From assembly GCA_902462035.1 (NCBI GenBank), contig CABQAC010000057.1:1-9662 (forward strand): a stretch of DNA of 9,662 bases, in the 5' to 3' direction. The stretch comes from an uncultured Eubacteriales bacterium. Its GTDB lineage: Bacteria > Bacillota > Clostridia > Oscillospirales > Acutalibacteraceae. Shown here piece by piece: positions 1 to 5,724 of the stretch. Each line of letters opens with the position of its first letter. Position 1 is the stretch's first letter. Under the pieces are notes generated by a model. It saw nothing but the letters and a program-made list of their open reading frames with translations. It was not told the origin of the DNA and did no database searches. The position numbers and the translations under genes were made by a program.

Positions 1-33
1 CGCGGCATGCCGCGGCCCGCTTTTTATTTTTTT
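1..33 (+). terminator. Rho-independent terminator, cut by window edge
   Basis: The first 14 bases are a perfect palindrome (CGCGG-CATG-CCGCG), followed by GCCCGC and then a T-rich tract (TTTTT A TTTTTTT). This is the shape of the right half of a plus-strand intrinsic terminator, probably for a gene left of the window that converges on the CYTH gene. The stem may continue upstream with GCGGGC, but that sequence is not visible. The CYTH stop codon lies inside the T tract, so the element may serve both strands. Confidence 0.6.
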
Positions 34-503
34 GCCTTTTCGCACCGGCGTTCCCAAAAGCGCTTCATGGTAAAAGAGGGATCGCCGGTGACCTCCTTGC
101 CCAGCCACGCGGGCGGGTCAAAGGCTTCCGCCGCTTCGACGGTAGGAAACTCAACCTCGGCATAGTAAAAGGAATCGGCAGCCCCAGGTTCCACCAGGTT
201 GCATTCCAGCCGCAGGCCGCCGGATAGGATATAGTCCCGCCGTTGTTTGCGGACAGGGGGAACCGGCAGCAATTTCAACAGTTTTTGGTAGGTGTCCTTT
301 TCCAAATCCATTTCGATTTCCTCCCGGGCCAATGTTCCTTTTCCCTTGCAGCACAGCACAAACGCCGTTTCAGCCCCGCAGGATTCCCGCCGGATGCGGA
401 CCACCGTGGGTTCGGTGGCGAGGTAGCCCTGTTCCATCTCGTACTGCGCGTCAGGCGTTCCGCCGGGATAACCGCCGATTAAAAATTTGCGCTCTATTTC
501 CAT
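24..503 (-). CDS. CYTH / triphosphate tunnel metalloenzyme domain protein
   Basis: This encodes a 159-residue protein that is essentially one CYTH domain. Such domains form an eight-stranded beta tunnel that binds triphosphates with a divalent metal; bacterial members are often inorganic triphosphatases, and some are of unknown role. The N-terminal ExExK signature is present (residues 2-6, EIERK). It is followed by the basic/acidic strand pattern of the tunnel: VRIRRE (35-40), CKGKG (52-56), EEIEMDL (61-67), RRD (88-90) and EVEFP (116-120). The start was chosen at the ATG that begins the ExExK motif, which has AAAGGACGG about 10 bases upstream. A longer reading frame reaches a TTG at 581, but its extra 26 residues look like non-conserved leader. 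No clear promoter was found. The gene lies after the permease terminator, so it may be monocistronic or depend on read-through. Domain call is firm; the substrate is not known. Confidence 0.9.
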   Translation of the reverse strand: MEIERKFLIGGYPGGTPDAQYEMEQGYLATEPTVVRIRRESCGAETAFVLCCKGKGTLAREEIEMDLEKDTYQKLLKLLPVPPVRKQRRDYILSGGLRLECNLVEPGAADSFYYAEVEFPTVEAAEAFDPPAWLGKEVTGDPSFTMKRFWERRCEKAKK

Positions 504-625
504 GCTGTTTTCCGTCCTTTCCCAGTTCCGCCACGCAGGCTTTTTCGCGTCTTCCCCTATGGATTCTTCCCATTCTTTCAAGAAAATTGCCGTAGCCCGG
601 CGTTTTTTACGATGGAATCAATCTT

Positions 626-659
626 ACAAAAACAGAAGCCGCGCCCGGATGGGCGCGGC
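626..659 (-). terminator. Rho-independent terminator after purine permease
   Basis: A perfect 9-bp stem (GCCGCGCCC / GGGCGCGGC) with a 4-base loop lies just past the permease stop. On the minus strand it is followed by TTCTGTTTTTG. The other side carries GTTTTATT on the plus strand, so it may have weak bidirectional activity. It separates permease transcription from the CYTH gene. Confidence 0.8.
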
Positions 660-684
660 CGTTTTATTGCGTTAAGGCGTATCT

Positions 685-2073
685 TTATGCCAGCTGGATA
701 TTCTGGAACACATACCGCAGCAGGAAGAGGAGCACAATGACCCACATCACGGGATGAATGTCCTTAAACTTGCCGCGAACCGCCTTGATGACCGTATAAG
801 AAATGCAGCCGAACGCGATGCCGTCCGCAATGCTGTAAGCAAAGGGCATCATGACCAGGGTAAAGAAGGACGGAATGGCGACTTCGATATCGTGCCAGTC
901 GATTTCCTTAATCGCACCCGCCATCATCACGCCCACAACGATCAAGATCGGAGCGGTGGCGGCGCCGGGAATGAAGCCCAACAGCGGGGAGGCAAAGATG
1001 GCCAAAACAAAGCACGCGGCAGTGGTCAGGCTGGTCAGGCCAGTTTTGCCGCCTTCGGCAATACCGGCGGAGGATTCCACATAGGTGGTGACGGTGGAAG
1101 TGCCCAGCACCGCACCGGTGCAAGTCGCAACGGCGTCCGCCAGCAGCGCTTTGTCCGCACGGGGCAGGTTGCCGTCCTTATCCAGGAAGCCGCCTTTGCT
1201 GGCCGCGCCCACCAGGGTGCCGATGGTATCGAACATATCCACCATGGTCAGGCTCAGCAGAACCGACACAATGGAAAAGATCAATACGCCGATCCCCTCT
1301 TTGGCGTTGAACAGTTCCCCAAATCCCGTCGCAAACTGACCGGCGGCGGAAAAGTCGAATTGGAACGCAAAGGTGACATTCTCGGGCAGGCCGACCGCCA
1401 CGCCGAAGCCGTATTGCAGAATGGCGCCGATGACCGAGGTAGCCAGAATGCTGATCAGCAGGCCGCCCTTGACCTTCCAGCAAACCAAAGCGATGGTGAT
1501 GACCAGGCCCACCAGGGCAAGGATCACGGTGGGGGTATTGAAACTGCCCATCCCAACGATGGTGCTGGTGTTGGATGGAACGATAATCCCCGCGTTGATC
1601 AGGCCGATTAAAGCGATAAACAAACCGATGCCGCCGCCGATGGCCTTTTTCAGGAACAGCGGGATCGCATTGACAATCGCGGTACGCAGGCCGGTAACCG
1701 TCAGCAGGATGAAAATCAGACCGCTGATGAACACGGCGGCCAGGCCCGCCTGCCAGGAAAAGCCCATGCTGCCGCAGATGGTGTAGGCAAAGAAAGCGTT
1801 CAGGCCCATGCCGGAAGCCAGCGCAAAGGGATAGTTTGCCAGCAGCGACATCAGCAGCGTGCCGACTGCCGCCGCGATGCAGGTAGCGATCATGACCGCG
1901 CCTTGCGGCATATTCGCGTCGCCCAGGATGCTCGGGTTGACGAAGATGATGTACGCCATGGTGAAGAAGGTGGTCAGACCCGCCACAATTTCGGTGCGGA
2001 CCGTGGTGCCGCTCCCCTTCAGATTAAAGAAGTCGCCCTTGGGATGAATCGCAGACTTAGGTGCTTGATCCAT
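685..2073 (-). CDS. NCS2 family purine permease (AzgA / PbuG-like)
   Basis: A 462-residue polytopic membrane protein of the nucleobase:cation symporter 2 family, AzgA branch, whose characterised members import adenine, guanine or hypoxanthine by proton symport. Most of the sequence is hydrophobic segments compatible with 12-14 transmembrane helices. Diagnostic stretches are TTFFTMAYIIFVNPSIL (34-50), GMGLNAFF (88-95), MVDMFDTIGTLVGAA (277-291, the family signature with acidic residues in the substrate region) and TSTVTTYVESSAGIAEGG from 325. Length is normal for the branch. The start at the ATG of MDQAPK was chosen because AAGGAAAGGAA lies upstream and the family normally starts 20-30 residues before TTFFTMAY. 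The in-frame extension up to 2163 is within the mRNA leader. The gene has its own promoter, a leader of about 190 nt and a terminator, so it is probably a single-gene purine salvage unit. The exact base transported cannot be read from sequence. Confidence 0.93.
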   Translation of the reverse strand: MDQAPKSAIHPKGDFFNLKGSGTTVRTEIVAGLTTFFTMAYIIFVNPSILGDANMPQGAVMIATCIAAAVGTLLMSLLANYPFALASGMGLNAFFAYTICGSMGFSWQAGLAAVFISGLIFILLTVTGLRTAIVNAIPLFLKKAIGGGIGLFIALIGLINAGIIVPSNTSTIVGMGSFNTPTVILALVGLVITIALVCWKVKGGLLISILATSVIGAILQYGFGVAVGLPENVTFAFQFDFSAAGQFATGFGELFNAKEGIGVLIFSIVSVLLSLTMVDMFDTIGTLVGAASKGGFLDKDGNLPRADKALLADAVATCTGAVLGTSTVTTYVESSAGIAEGGKTGLTSLTTAACFVLAIFASPLLGFIPGAATAPILIVVGVMMAGAIKEIDWHDIEVAIPSFFTLVMMPFAYSIADGIAFGCISYTVIKAVRGKFKDIHPVMWVIVLLFLLRYVFQNIQLA

Positions 2074-2116
2074 TCGTTTACCATTCCTTTCCTTGTAGGC
2101 TGCAAGTTTGGCCCGC

Positions 2117-2133
2117 GGCCCTTTTATAGGGCC
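2117..2133 (-). repeat. Inverted repeat (hairpin) in permease leader
   Basis: GGCCCT-loop-AGGGCC is a 6-bp perfect stem with a 5-base loop in the leader RNA, about 22 bases upstream of the permease Shine-Dalgarno site. No T tract follows, so it is not a terminator. It could influence access to the ribosome binding site. Confidence 0.5.
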
Positions 2134-2198
2134 GGCAAGAAACAAACTACCCCCCCATATCATTTTTCGCTCTCCCTTGTCCGCACGCGCAATGCCCT

Positions 2199-2240
2199 AA
2201 AAAAGACAGATGCCCTTACGGCGAAACGTCGAAAAGGCAC
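2199..2240 (-). promoter_or_regulatory. Attenuator-like hairpin with U tract in permease leader
   Basis: On the minus strand, GUGCCUU (from 2240) can pair with AAGGGCAU (2217-2210), with one bulged G. The hairpin is followed after CUGUC-type bases by six Us (2204-2199). It lies 125 or more bases before the permease start, inside the predicted leader. A second AGGGCAU copy occurs right after the U tract (2198-2192) and could compete for the same left arm. This is compatible with transcriptional attenuation. No purine riboswitch core (TATA...CTACC...CCGTAAA...GACTA order) could be recognised, so the ligand or regulator is unknown. Confidence 0.35.
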
Positions 2241-2269
2241 ATGGCGGGAAAGGGGGATTTATCTCTTTC

Positions 2270-2298
2270 AGTATAAGAGAGGCTTTTCCAAAATGCAA
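2270..2298 (-). promoter_or_regulatory. Sigma-A promoter for the purine permease
   Basis: Minus-strand -35 TTGCAT (2298-2293), a 17-base spacer and -10 TATACT (2275-2270). The start point would be near 2263, giving a leader of about 190 nt before the permease ATG. It lies about 60 bases past the abi stop codon. Confidence 0.65.
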
Positions 2299-2359
2299 GA
2301 GGAAAAGAAAGAAAAATTCATAAATCATTCAAAATTTATACATAATTGTCGAATCCGTT

Positions 2360-3220
2360 TTACCGGCGCAGCAAGTCCTGCCAAGAAACGGGGAACCCGA
2401 TGTGTTCCCATTCGATGTCTTCTTTGTATTCCTCCAGCAGGGTTTCGAGCTGGGGCATAAACTGCCGGTTCCAGCGCTGGGCGTCGGGGTAAAGGAATTT
2501 AAGCACCAGCAGCTGGTCGAACAGTTTATGCGACATCTCCCATTTCACCCCTTTGGGCAGCTTGGGCAAGGAGACAAAATTCCAAAAATACAGCCGGCAA
2601 TAATGGGCGCAGCGGTTGCGCAGGTCGGTCAGGCAGCGCAGCCAGCTTTCCATATGCTGCGCCGTGGTCCCGTACAGCTGGCCCGCCAGCGCTTTTTGGT
2701 CCTCCGGCAGCAAATCGGCGTAAAAAAAGGAGAGCATCCCAATGGAGAAAAAGTCGATGATTACCCACAAGGGAAATTTGCCGTCGTATTTGTCTTGGTG
2801 ATGCCGGATGATGGCGTCGGTCTTGTTTTCGTCGATCACATCGTCTACCAGGCGGAGAAAACGGCGGTGATTGTGTTTTTTATTGAAGCATTCCGTCCGC
2901 ATATAACCCAATTCCCCATACCGGTGGACATGGTAATAGGAAATTTGGCTGCGAAGATGGAGCTCGATTTCCTCCATGACCGAAAGCAGCAGGCAGCGGA
3001 TTTGCCGGTCGAATTCGTACACCTGGTAAACGCGCTCAAAGGTGACGCTTTCGATATGGCGGTCTTGGGTTTGGCGAAAAGGGTACAGATACCCGGAAAA
3101 CCGGTAGTAGGTAACGCGCCGCAAAAAGGCTTCGCAGCGGGATTCGTTGCGGATGACAAGGCCCTTTTTTTGCAGGGCGTCCACCTGCTGGCGAAAGGTC
3201 GCCGGTTTTTTGACCTCCAT
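2360..3220 (-). CDS. Abi_2 family HEPN protein (AbiD/AbiF-like, putative abortive infection)
   Basis: A 286-residue protein of the Abi_2 family, which includes lactococcal AbiD/AbiF phage-abortive-infection proteins. Members belong to the HEPN superfamily, and many are predicted RNases. Visible family marks are YYRFSGYLYPF (38-48), FDRQIR (70-75) followed by a helix rich in E and R (EEIELHLRSQI), PLW (150-152) and the HEPN motif RNRCAH (R201 to H206, the R-x4-H pattern), which is the likely nuclease site. The start at MEVKKP has GGAAAGGCGGG upstream; 19 further in-frame codons exist up to 3277 but lack a better site. No toxin-antitoxin partner, second abi gene or mobile-element gene adjoins it, so it is a stand-alone unit between a marR terminator and the permease promoter. 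No convincing promoter or own terminator was seen. The family assignment is strong; the antiphage role is inferred from the family only. Confidence 0.88.
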   Translation of the reverse strand: MEVKKPATFRQQVDALQKKGLVIRNESRCEAFLRRVTYYRFSGYLYPFRQTQDRHIESVTFERVYQVYEFDRQIRCLLLSVMEEIELHLRSQISYYHVHRYGELGYMRTECFNKKHNHRRFLRLVDDVIDENKTDAIIRHHQDKYDGKFPLWVIIDFFSIGMLSFFYADLLPEDQKALAGQLYGTTAQHMESWLRCLTDLRNRCAHYCRLYFWNFVSLPKLPKGVKWEMSHKLFDQLLVLKFLYPDAQRWNRQFMPQLETLLEEYKEDIEWEHIGFPVSWQDLLRR

Positions 3221-3312
3221 AGAAATAATCCCGCCTTTCCAAAGAACTGGGTGTTCCGCCCGGTTGGGGAACGCCAAATGCGGCGAAACACGCCATCGTC
3301 AAGCCCATTGCC

Positions 3313-3334
3313 GCATCAGCGGAGCCGCCGATGC
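3313..3334 (-). repeat. 9-bp inverted repeat upstream of abi
   Basis: GCATCGGCG-GCTC-CGCTGATGC on the minus strand forms a 9-bp stem with one G-U pair and a 4-base loop. It sits between the marR terminator and the abi gene, about 93 bases before the abi start. No T tract follows. It could be an operator, a leader hairpin or chance. Confidence 0.4.
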
Positions 3335-3343
3335 AGCGTGGAT

Positions 3344-3366
3344 AAAAAAATGTCCCCCCTGGGACA
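3344..3366 (-). terminator. Rho-independent terminator after marR
   Basis: On the minus strand TGTCCC-AGGG-GGGACA (6-bp perfect stem, 4-base loop) is followed directly by seven Ts (3350-3344). It lies about 70 bases past the marR stop and isolates abi from marR transcription. Confidence 0.8.
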
Positions 3367-3381
3367 CGTCACGCTTGCGCG

Positions 3382-3414
3382 TCAGAGGTGCGGGAGGTCC
3401 TGTTCTTTCTTCAT
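3382..3414 (-). other. Ten-codon ORF (MKKEQDLPHL) after marR; possible gene remnant
   Basis: An ATG-initiated 10-codon frame lies 23 bases after the marR stop and before the marR terminator, so it would be on the same mRNA. Its ribosome site is weak: GGCGGT sits only about 3 bases from the ATG. The peptide resembles the start of clostridial MATE efflux proteins, which often begin MKK..DL and often follow a marR gene. That resemblance is from memory and short, so it may be chance. Confidence 0.2.
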
Positions 3415-3437
3415 AATACCGCCGGCAACGGGCGCCG

Positions 3438-3905
3438 TCAACCCTTTTGGCCGGATACGGGCGATTTTGCCGTGGTCATTTTTTGAAACAGCTGATTGAG
3501 TGTGCCCATGGCCTCGAAAAACGCCGAAGCCTGCGGCTCGCCCAAGGATTCGATCTCGTCAAGCATATGGCCCATGCGTGTCCGAACATTTTCCTCGATA
3601 AACCGCTTGCCTTCGCCCGTCACTTCAATACGGATCATCCGGCGGTCGGCAGCGTCGGATTGACGGGCCGCAAAGCCGGTTTCGATCAGCCGATCGGCAA
3701 GTTTGGTGGCGTTCTGTTTGGGGATATTCATGATTCCCGCCAGACGGGTCATGGTCATGGCGCCGTAATAGTTCACCGCGCATAAAGCATAAAATTGCGA
3801 CGGCGTCAAAAAGGGACGGATGGCGCTTTCACACGGTTCGGTAATCTTTTCGTGGCACAGCACCAAAAACAAACGGAGCCGTTCTTCGCGTTCTTTTCGG
3901 TCCAT
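3438..3905 (-). CDS. MarR family transcriptional regulator
   Basis: A 155-residue winged-helix regulator with normal MarR length and layout: N-terminal dimerisation helix (about 5-30), winged HTH (about 32-100) and long C-terminal dimerisation helices. The recognition-helix region is IPKQNATKLADRLIETGF (61-78). The wing carries DAADRRMIRIEVT (84-96), the classical D-x-R-x-x-x-(hydrophobic)-T pattern of the family. MarR proteins bind short palindromes as dimers, and many lose DNA binding on contact with phenolics, antibiotics or oxidants. The start is the ATG at 3905, which has AAAGGAAG 10 bases upstream. An in-frame GTG at 3935 would add ten residues but would place the start over that ribosome site. 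No efflux gene follows, which is unusual because marR genes are often paired with a transporter. A palindrome just after its own promoter suggests autorepression. The effector is unknown. Confidence 0.92.
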   Translation of the reverse strand: MDRKEREERLRLFLVLCHEKITEPCESAIRPFLTPSQFYALCAVNYYGAMTMTRLAGIMNIPKQNATKLADRLIETGFAARQSDAADRRMIRIEVTGEGKRFIEENVRTRMGHMLDEIESLGEPQASAFFEAMGTLNQLFQKMTTAKSPVSGQKG

Positions 3906-3959
3906 TGTCGTATGGCTTCCTTTCCATTCTTTCACATTGTAAACTTTCTGTTAATCATC

Positions 3960-3987
3960 TTGACGAATATAAAAACCGTGCTATACT
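3960..3987 (+). promoter_or_regulatory. Plus-strand sigma-A promoter (likely HEAT-repeat gene)
   Basis: -35 TTGACG (3960-3965), a 16-base spacer and -10 TATACT (3982-3987). The start point would be near 3994, about 175 bases before the HEAT-repeat gene. A copy of TGAATGA begins at the last base of the -10 hexamer and matches the half site of the palindrome at 4022-4039. Weaker plus-strand elements nearer the gene (TTGATT at 4116, TATTAT at 4145) would give very short leaders. Confidence 0.55.
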
Positions 3988-4021
3988 GAATGATAATAAC
4001 ACATTTATTACTATTATAGTT

Positions 4022-4039
4022 GAATGACAGTCATCATTC
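4022..4039. promoter_or_regulatory. Candidate MarR operator palindrome
   Basis: GAATGA-CAGTCA-TCATTC has perfect 6-base arms, and TGACAGTCA at its centre is itself nearly symmetric. It lies immediately downstream of the predicted marR start point and about 28 bases downstream of the plus-strand start point. A dimer bound here could block both. Size and position fit MarR-family sites; binding by this MarR is inferred. Confidence 0.5.
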
Positions 4040-4048
4040 TTCGGTTCT

Positions 4049-4077
4049 ATTATACGCAGCTTTCAACTAAATTTCAA
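4049..4077 (-). promoter_or_regulatory. Sigma-A promoter for marR
   Basis: Minus-strand -35 TTGAAA (4077-4072), a 17-base spacer and a perfect -10 TATAAT (4054-4049). The start point would be near 4042, leaving a leader of about 137 nt before the marR ATG. Confidence 0.7.
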
Positions 4078-4169
4078 GCGTAATTTTTATAAACTTTGTA
4101 TAAAAAAGCCTCGCGTTGATTATGTGAGTGCTTGAAATATATGTTATTATTTAGAAAGAAGGGCCAACA

Positions 4170-4508
4170 ATGTTTGGGAACAGCAGCGAAGCCATTACGA
4201 AAATGATCGAGAAAGGACATTGGGACAAAGCCGCGAAGAAGGTCGCGCGCGGCAATGCAGAACTCCGTTTAGCCGCCGCAAAAGCGTGCAGCTGCTCGGA
4301 CTGCGACGAGAGCTACAATATTTTGGTGGACCTGCTCAAGGATCCGGATGAAAAGGTTCAAATTGCCGCCATCGAGTCGCTGGGCAAAACCGCCGGCGAC
4401 CGCGCTTCTACCCACTTGACCTGGATCGAAACCCGCACTCCTTCGGAAAAGAAAGAAATTCACGACGCCATTCATGCGGCGCTGGCCCAAATTCGCAGCC
4501 GGCACTAA
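4170..4508 (+). CDS. Small HEAT-repeat protein
   Basis: A 112-residue soluble, alanine-rich helical protein. The region from about 30 to 75 reads as two HEAT-like helix pairs, with the typical pattern in AELRLAAAKACS and in DPDEKVQIAAIESLGK (conserved Asp-Pro and Val then an Ala-rich B helix). HEAT repeats are protein-interaction scaffolds and have no fixed enzymatic role. A compact CxCxxC cluster (C40, C42, C45) lies between the helices and could bind metal or be redox active; this is speculative. The ATG has AGAAAGAAGGG 6 bases upstream. Amphipathic helices continue to the C terminus; there is no signal peptide or membrane segment. It is the only plus-strand gene in the middle of the window. 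It faces marR through overlapping convergent promoters and ends at a strong shared terminator. Function unknown. Confidence 0.85.
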   Translation: MFGNSSEAITKMIEKGHWDKAAKKVARGNAELRLAAAKACSCSDCDESYNILVDLLKDPDEKVQIAAIESLGKTAGDRASTHLTWIETRTPSEKKEIHDAIHAALAQIRSRH

Positions 4509-4518
4509 TCTTTCGTTT

Positions 4519-4557
4519 AAAAGGCCCCCGGACGGAAATCCGTCCGGGGGCCTTTTT
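4519..4557. terminator. Strong bidirectional terminator between HEAT gene and ychF
   Basis: A perfect 13-bp GC-rich stem (GGCCCCCGGACGG / CCGTCCGGGGGCC, loop AAAT) is flanked by AAAA on the left and TTTTTT on the right. It therefore works as an intrinsic terminator on both strands: for the plus-strand HEAT gene ending at 4508 and for minus-strand ychF ending at 4572. Confidence 0.93.
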
Positions 4558-4571
4558 TATCTGCACGGACC

Positions 4572-5666
4572 TTATACGTTAAAGCGGAACAGCACCACGT
4601 CCCCGTCCTGCATCACGTAGTCCTTGCCTTCGCTGCGGACCATCCCCTTCTCTTTGGCGGCGGCCATGGTGCCCGCCGCCATCAGGTCGGTAAAGGAAAC
4701 CACCTCGGCCCGGATAAACCCGCGCTCAAAATCGCTGTGGATTTTGCCCGCGGCCTGGGGCGCGCGGGTGCCCTGGGGAATGGTCCAGGCCCGAACCTCC
4801 TGGGGGCCCGCCGTCAGGTAGGAAATGAGTCCCAGCAGGGAATAGCACTCCTGGATGAGCCGGTCCAGCCCCGACTGGCGCAGCCCCATGTCGGATAAAA
4901 ACAGCGCTTTTTCCTCCTTGTCCATCCCCGCGATTTCGGCCTCGATTTCAGCGCAAATGGGCAGAACGCCCGCGCCCTCGGCTTTGGCGATTTCCGCCAC
5001 GGGTTTCAAGTAGGCGTTTTGCTCCACCCCTGCGGCAAAGTCACCCTCGCTCAGGTTGGCGGCATAGATGACCGGTTTATTGGTCAGCAGCGCCACTTGG
5101 GACAGAATGGCGGCTTCCTCCTCGGTGCATTCCACCGACCGGGCGGAGCGGCCCTGCTCCAGCGCCTGACGCACCCGTTCGAGCAAATCCAGTTCCGCCT
5201 GGTAACCTTTGTCGCCTTTGAGCATCTTTTTGGTTTTATCGATGCGGCGCTCGACCATTTCCAGGTCGGACAAAACCAGCTCCAGATTGATGGTCTCGAT
5301 ATCCCGCGCGGGGTCGACACTGCCCTCCACATGGACGATGTCGTCGTTTTCAAAACAGCGCACCACGTGGACAACCGCGTCCACCTCCCGAATGTTCGCA
5401 AGAAATTTGTTGCCCAGCCCTTCGCCCTTGCTGGCGCCGCGGACCAGGCCTGCGATGTCCACGAATTCGATGCTGGCCGGGGTATATTTTTCCGGGCTGT
5501 ACATTTCAGCCAGCCGGTCCAGCCGCTCGTCCGGCACCGCTACCACGCCCACATTGGGTTCTATGGTGCAAAAAGGATAGTTGGCCGACTGGGCCCCCGC
5601 GTTGGTAATGGCGTTAAACAAGGTGCTTTTGCCCACGTTGGGCAGCCCAACGATTCCTAATTTCAT
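4572..5666 (-). CDS. ychF: Ribosome-binding ATPase YchF (Obg family)
   Basis: A 364-residue protein, full length for the highly conserved YchF/OLA1 family of the Obg-like P-loop NTPases. Visible elements are the Walker A/G1 motif GLPNVGKST (7-15), the conserved NYPFCTIEPNVG switch region (29-40) and the G3 motif DIAG (70-73) followed by LVRGASKGEGLGNKFL. The G4-equivalent NLSE (204-207) makes the family prefer ATP over GTP. An inserted helical/coiled-coil region spans about 130-190. A C-terminal TGS domain (about 280-363) includes VRAWTIPQGT, AAGKIHSDFERGFIRAEV and the ending DGDVVLFRFNV. YchF binds ribosomes and has been linked to translation control and stress responses. The ATG is preceded by GGTGGA. 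The gene lies 58 bases after tex with only a weak hairpin between, so it is probably the last gene of the DUF1624-tex-ychF unit. It ends at the bidirectional terminator. Confidence 0.97.
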   Translation of the reverse strand: MKLGIVGLPNVGKSTLFNAITNAGAQSANYPFCTIEPNVGVVAVPDERLDRLAEMYSPEKYTPASIEFVDIAGLVRGASKGEGLGNKFLANIREVDAVVHVVRCFENDDIVHVEGSVDPARDIETINLELVLSDLEMVERRIDKTKKMLKGDKGYQAELDLLERVRQALEQGRSARSVECTEEEAAILSQVALLTNKPVIYAANLSEGDFAAGVEQNAYLKPVAEIAKAEGAGVLPICAEIEAEIAGMDKEEKALFLSDMGLRQSGLDRLIQECYSLLGLISYLTAGPQEVRAWTIPQGTRAPQAAGKIHSDFERGFIRAEVVSFTDLMAAGTMAAAKEKGMVRSEGKDYVMQDGDVVLFRFNV

Positions 5667-5724
5667 CTGATATCATCCACCGTTTCTTTCCGATTTATCA
5701 AAGGCCGCATACCGGCTTTTTGTC

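Noticed and set aside
504..581. CYTH reading frame extended to a TTG at 581
   Set aside because: The ATG at 503 starts directly at the ExExK motif and has a ribosome site; the extra residues are not family-like.
754..1611. Long plus-strand frame opposite the permease (285 codons)
   Set aside because: Its translation is rich in Gly, His, Gln, Asp and Arg without any domain pattern; it is the antisense shadow of the permease gene.
2074..2163. N-terminal extension of the permease to an ATG at 2163
   Set aside because: It lies inside the predicted mRNA leader with hairpins; a good ribosome site precedes the ATG at 2073, and the family starts there.
2074..2263. Classical guanine/adenine riboswitch before the permease
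   Set aside because: Fragments such as ATATGG and CCGTAA occur but not in the order or spacing of the purine aptamer, and the CTACC and GACTA core parts are missing.
3221..3310. abi promoter with TTGACG near 3302
   Set aside because: The matching -10 position (ATTTGG or TTTGGC) is poor, so it was not listed as a promoter.
2402..3499. Long plus-strand frame opposite abi (365 codons)
   Set aside because: The minus-strand Abi_2 protein shows clear family motifs; the plus frame shows none and crosses the marR terminator.
3906..3935. GTG start for MarR at 3935
   Set aside because: The AAAGGAAG ribosome site lies downstream of this GTG and fits the ATG at 3905.
4116..4150. Alternative HEAT promoter (TTGATT-18-TATGTT, or TGT-TATTAT)
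   Set aside because: Either would place the start within about 20 bases of the ATG, on or next to the ribosome site; the upstream promoter at 3960 matches better.
5667..5724. Terminator or promoter between tex and ychF
   Set aside because: The AAAGCCG/CGGCCTTT hairpin has a bulge and only three Ts, and no promoter pair with proper spacing was found.
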